The notes beneath the pieces were generated by a model that saw nothing but the letters and a program-made list of their open reading frames with translations, made no database searches and had not been told where the DNA came from. Both the position numbers and the translations under genes were made by a program. 42,995 nt of DNA, taken from NCBI GenBank assembly GCA_021785115.1, contig JAJYGO010000108.1:1-42995 (forward strand), given 5' to 3'. Each line of letters opens with the position of its first letter. The stretch's first letter is position 1. The DNA is from Chloroflexota bacterium. GTDB taxonomy: Bacteria; Chloroflexota; Limnocylindria; Limnocylindrales; CSP1-4. Below are positions 42,804 through 42,995 of the stretch, piece after piece.

Positions 42804-42995
42804 TCACTCCGCGCCGACGATCATCGTGAGGCGGAGCCGCTGCGCCTCGCGGATGTGCCGCCGCGCCGCCTCCTCCGCCGCGGCGGCGTCGCGCCGCGCG
42901 ATCGCGCTCACGATGGCGACGTGCTCCTCGCACGAGCTCTCCAGGCGGCCCACCGCGGAGTAGGTGGTCCCCGGCAGCAGCGACATGGCGTCGTG
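42804..42995 (-). CDS. GntR-family regulator, FCD C-terminal domain (partial at window edge)
   Basis: Only the last ~63 residues are in the window. The pattern EEHVAIVSAIARRDAAAAEE then ARRHIREAQ is the end of an FCD ligand-binding domain, in which the first histidine is a metal/effector ligand. The HTH half lies beyond the right edge. FCD regulators usually repress neighbouring catabolic or transport genes and release DNA on binding an acid metabolite, so control of the system 2 transporter is likely. Confidence 0.75.
   Translation of the reverse strand, partial: HDAMSLLPGTTYSAVGRLESSCEEHVAIVSAIARRDAAAAEEAARRHIREAQRLRLTMIVGAE

Noticed and set aside
1..42995. tRNA, rRNA, riboswitch and prophage genes
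   Set aside because: I searched by eye for conserved tRNA/rRNA segments, known riboswitch cores and phage structural genes and saw none.

Overview
The window is about 43 kb of uniformly high-GC bacterial DNA. Genes are densely packed, with many four-base ATGA/GTGA overlaps. The gene set includes two branched-chain-type ABC uptake systems, several CoA-ester enzymes, a Ku/LigD end-joining pair, a large MalT-like LuxR regulator, TPR proteins and a hopanoid-methylase-like radical SAM protein. This fits a metabolically versatile, high-GC soil bacterium; Ku, LigD and the homoserine-kinase-like protein remind me of Myxococcota (Anaeromyxobacter-like) or another former deltaproteobacterial lineage. 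That placement is inference, because no rRNA or tRNA gene is present to fix it.

Region by region: positions 1-2011 hold a short direct repeat, the 3' remnant of an IS3-family transposase, and the C-terminal part of a DUF3427-type helicase whose front half is gone. From 13654 down to 2091 on the minus strand runs one long, tightly spaced gene set: acyl-CoA ligase, thiolase, DUF35 protein, enoyl-CoA hydratase, ABC binding protein, LivH, a LivM-LivG fusion, LivF, fused 3-oxoacid CoA-transferase, methylmalonyl-CoA epimerase and a second thiolase. Upstream in the same direction lies a 929-residue MalT/LuxR-type regulator (13782-16571). The 127-bp gap between regulator and gene set holds two perfect dyads. 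I read this as a regulated uptake-and-beta-oxidation module for an organic acid yielding acetyl-, propionyl- and/or acetoacetyl-CoA; the substrate cannot be read from the sequence.

From 16.6 to 20.4 kb come an unrecognised small protein, a TPR-like protein, a frameshifted dual-specificity phosphatase remnant, a sigma-like/HTH protein and an HpnP-like B12-binding radical SAM protein. From 20.6 to 29.1 kb come pirin and OsmC, a quinone oxidoreductase coupled to threonine synthase, and a divergent run: phosphoglycerate-mutase-fold probable homoserine kinase, a 519-residue protein with an HPr-like domain, a 3-hydroxyisobutyrate-dehydrogenase-like protein and a DUF72 protein. LigD and Ku follow, divergent with only 20 bp between them, then a TPR protein.

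From 33.4 to 36.5 kb lies a three-gene efflux system (HlyD adaptor, ABC-2 ATPase, permease), followed by a truncated acyl-CoA ligase and a crotonase-family protein. From 42427 down to 37764 is a second complete Liv-type transporter (KHMGF), with a partial GntR/FCD regulator at the right edge.

The most noteworthy items are the HPr-domain protein, in which both phosphorylation-site residues are present at the exact HPr spacing; the pairing of threonine synthase with a phosphomutase-fold kinase; the large catabolic operon with its two dyads; the LivM-LivG fusion; and an OsmC protein lacking its usual second cysteine.
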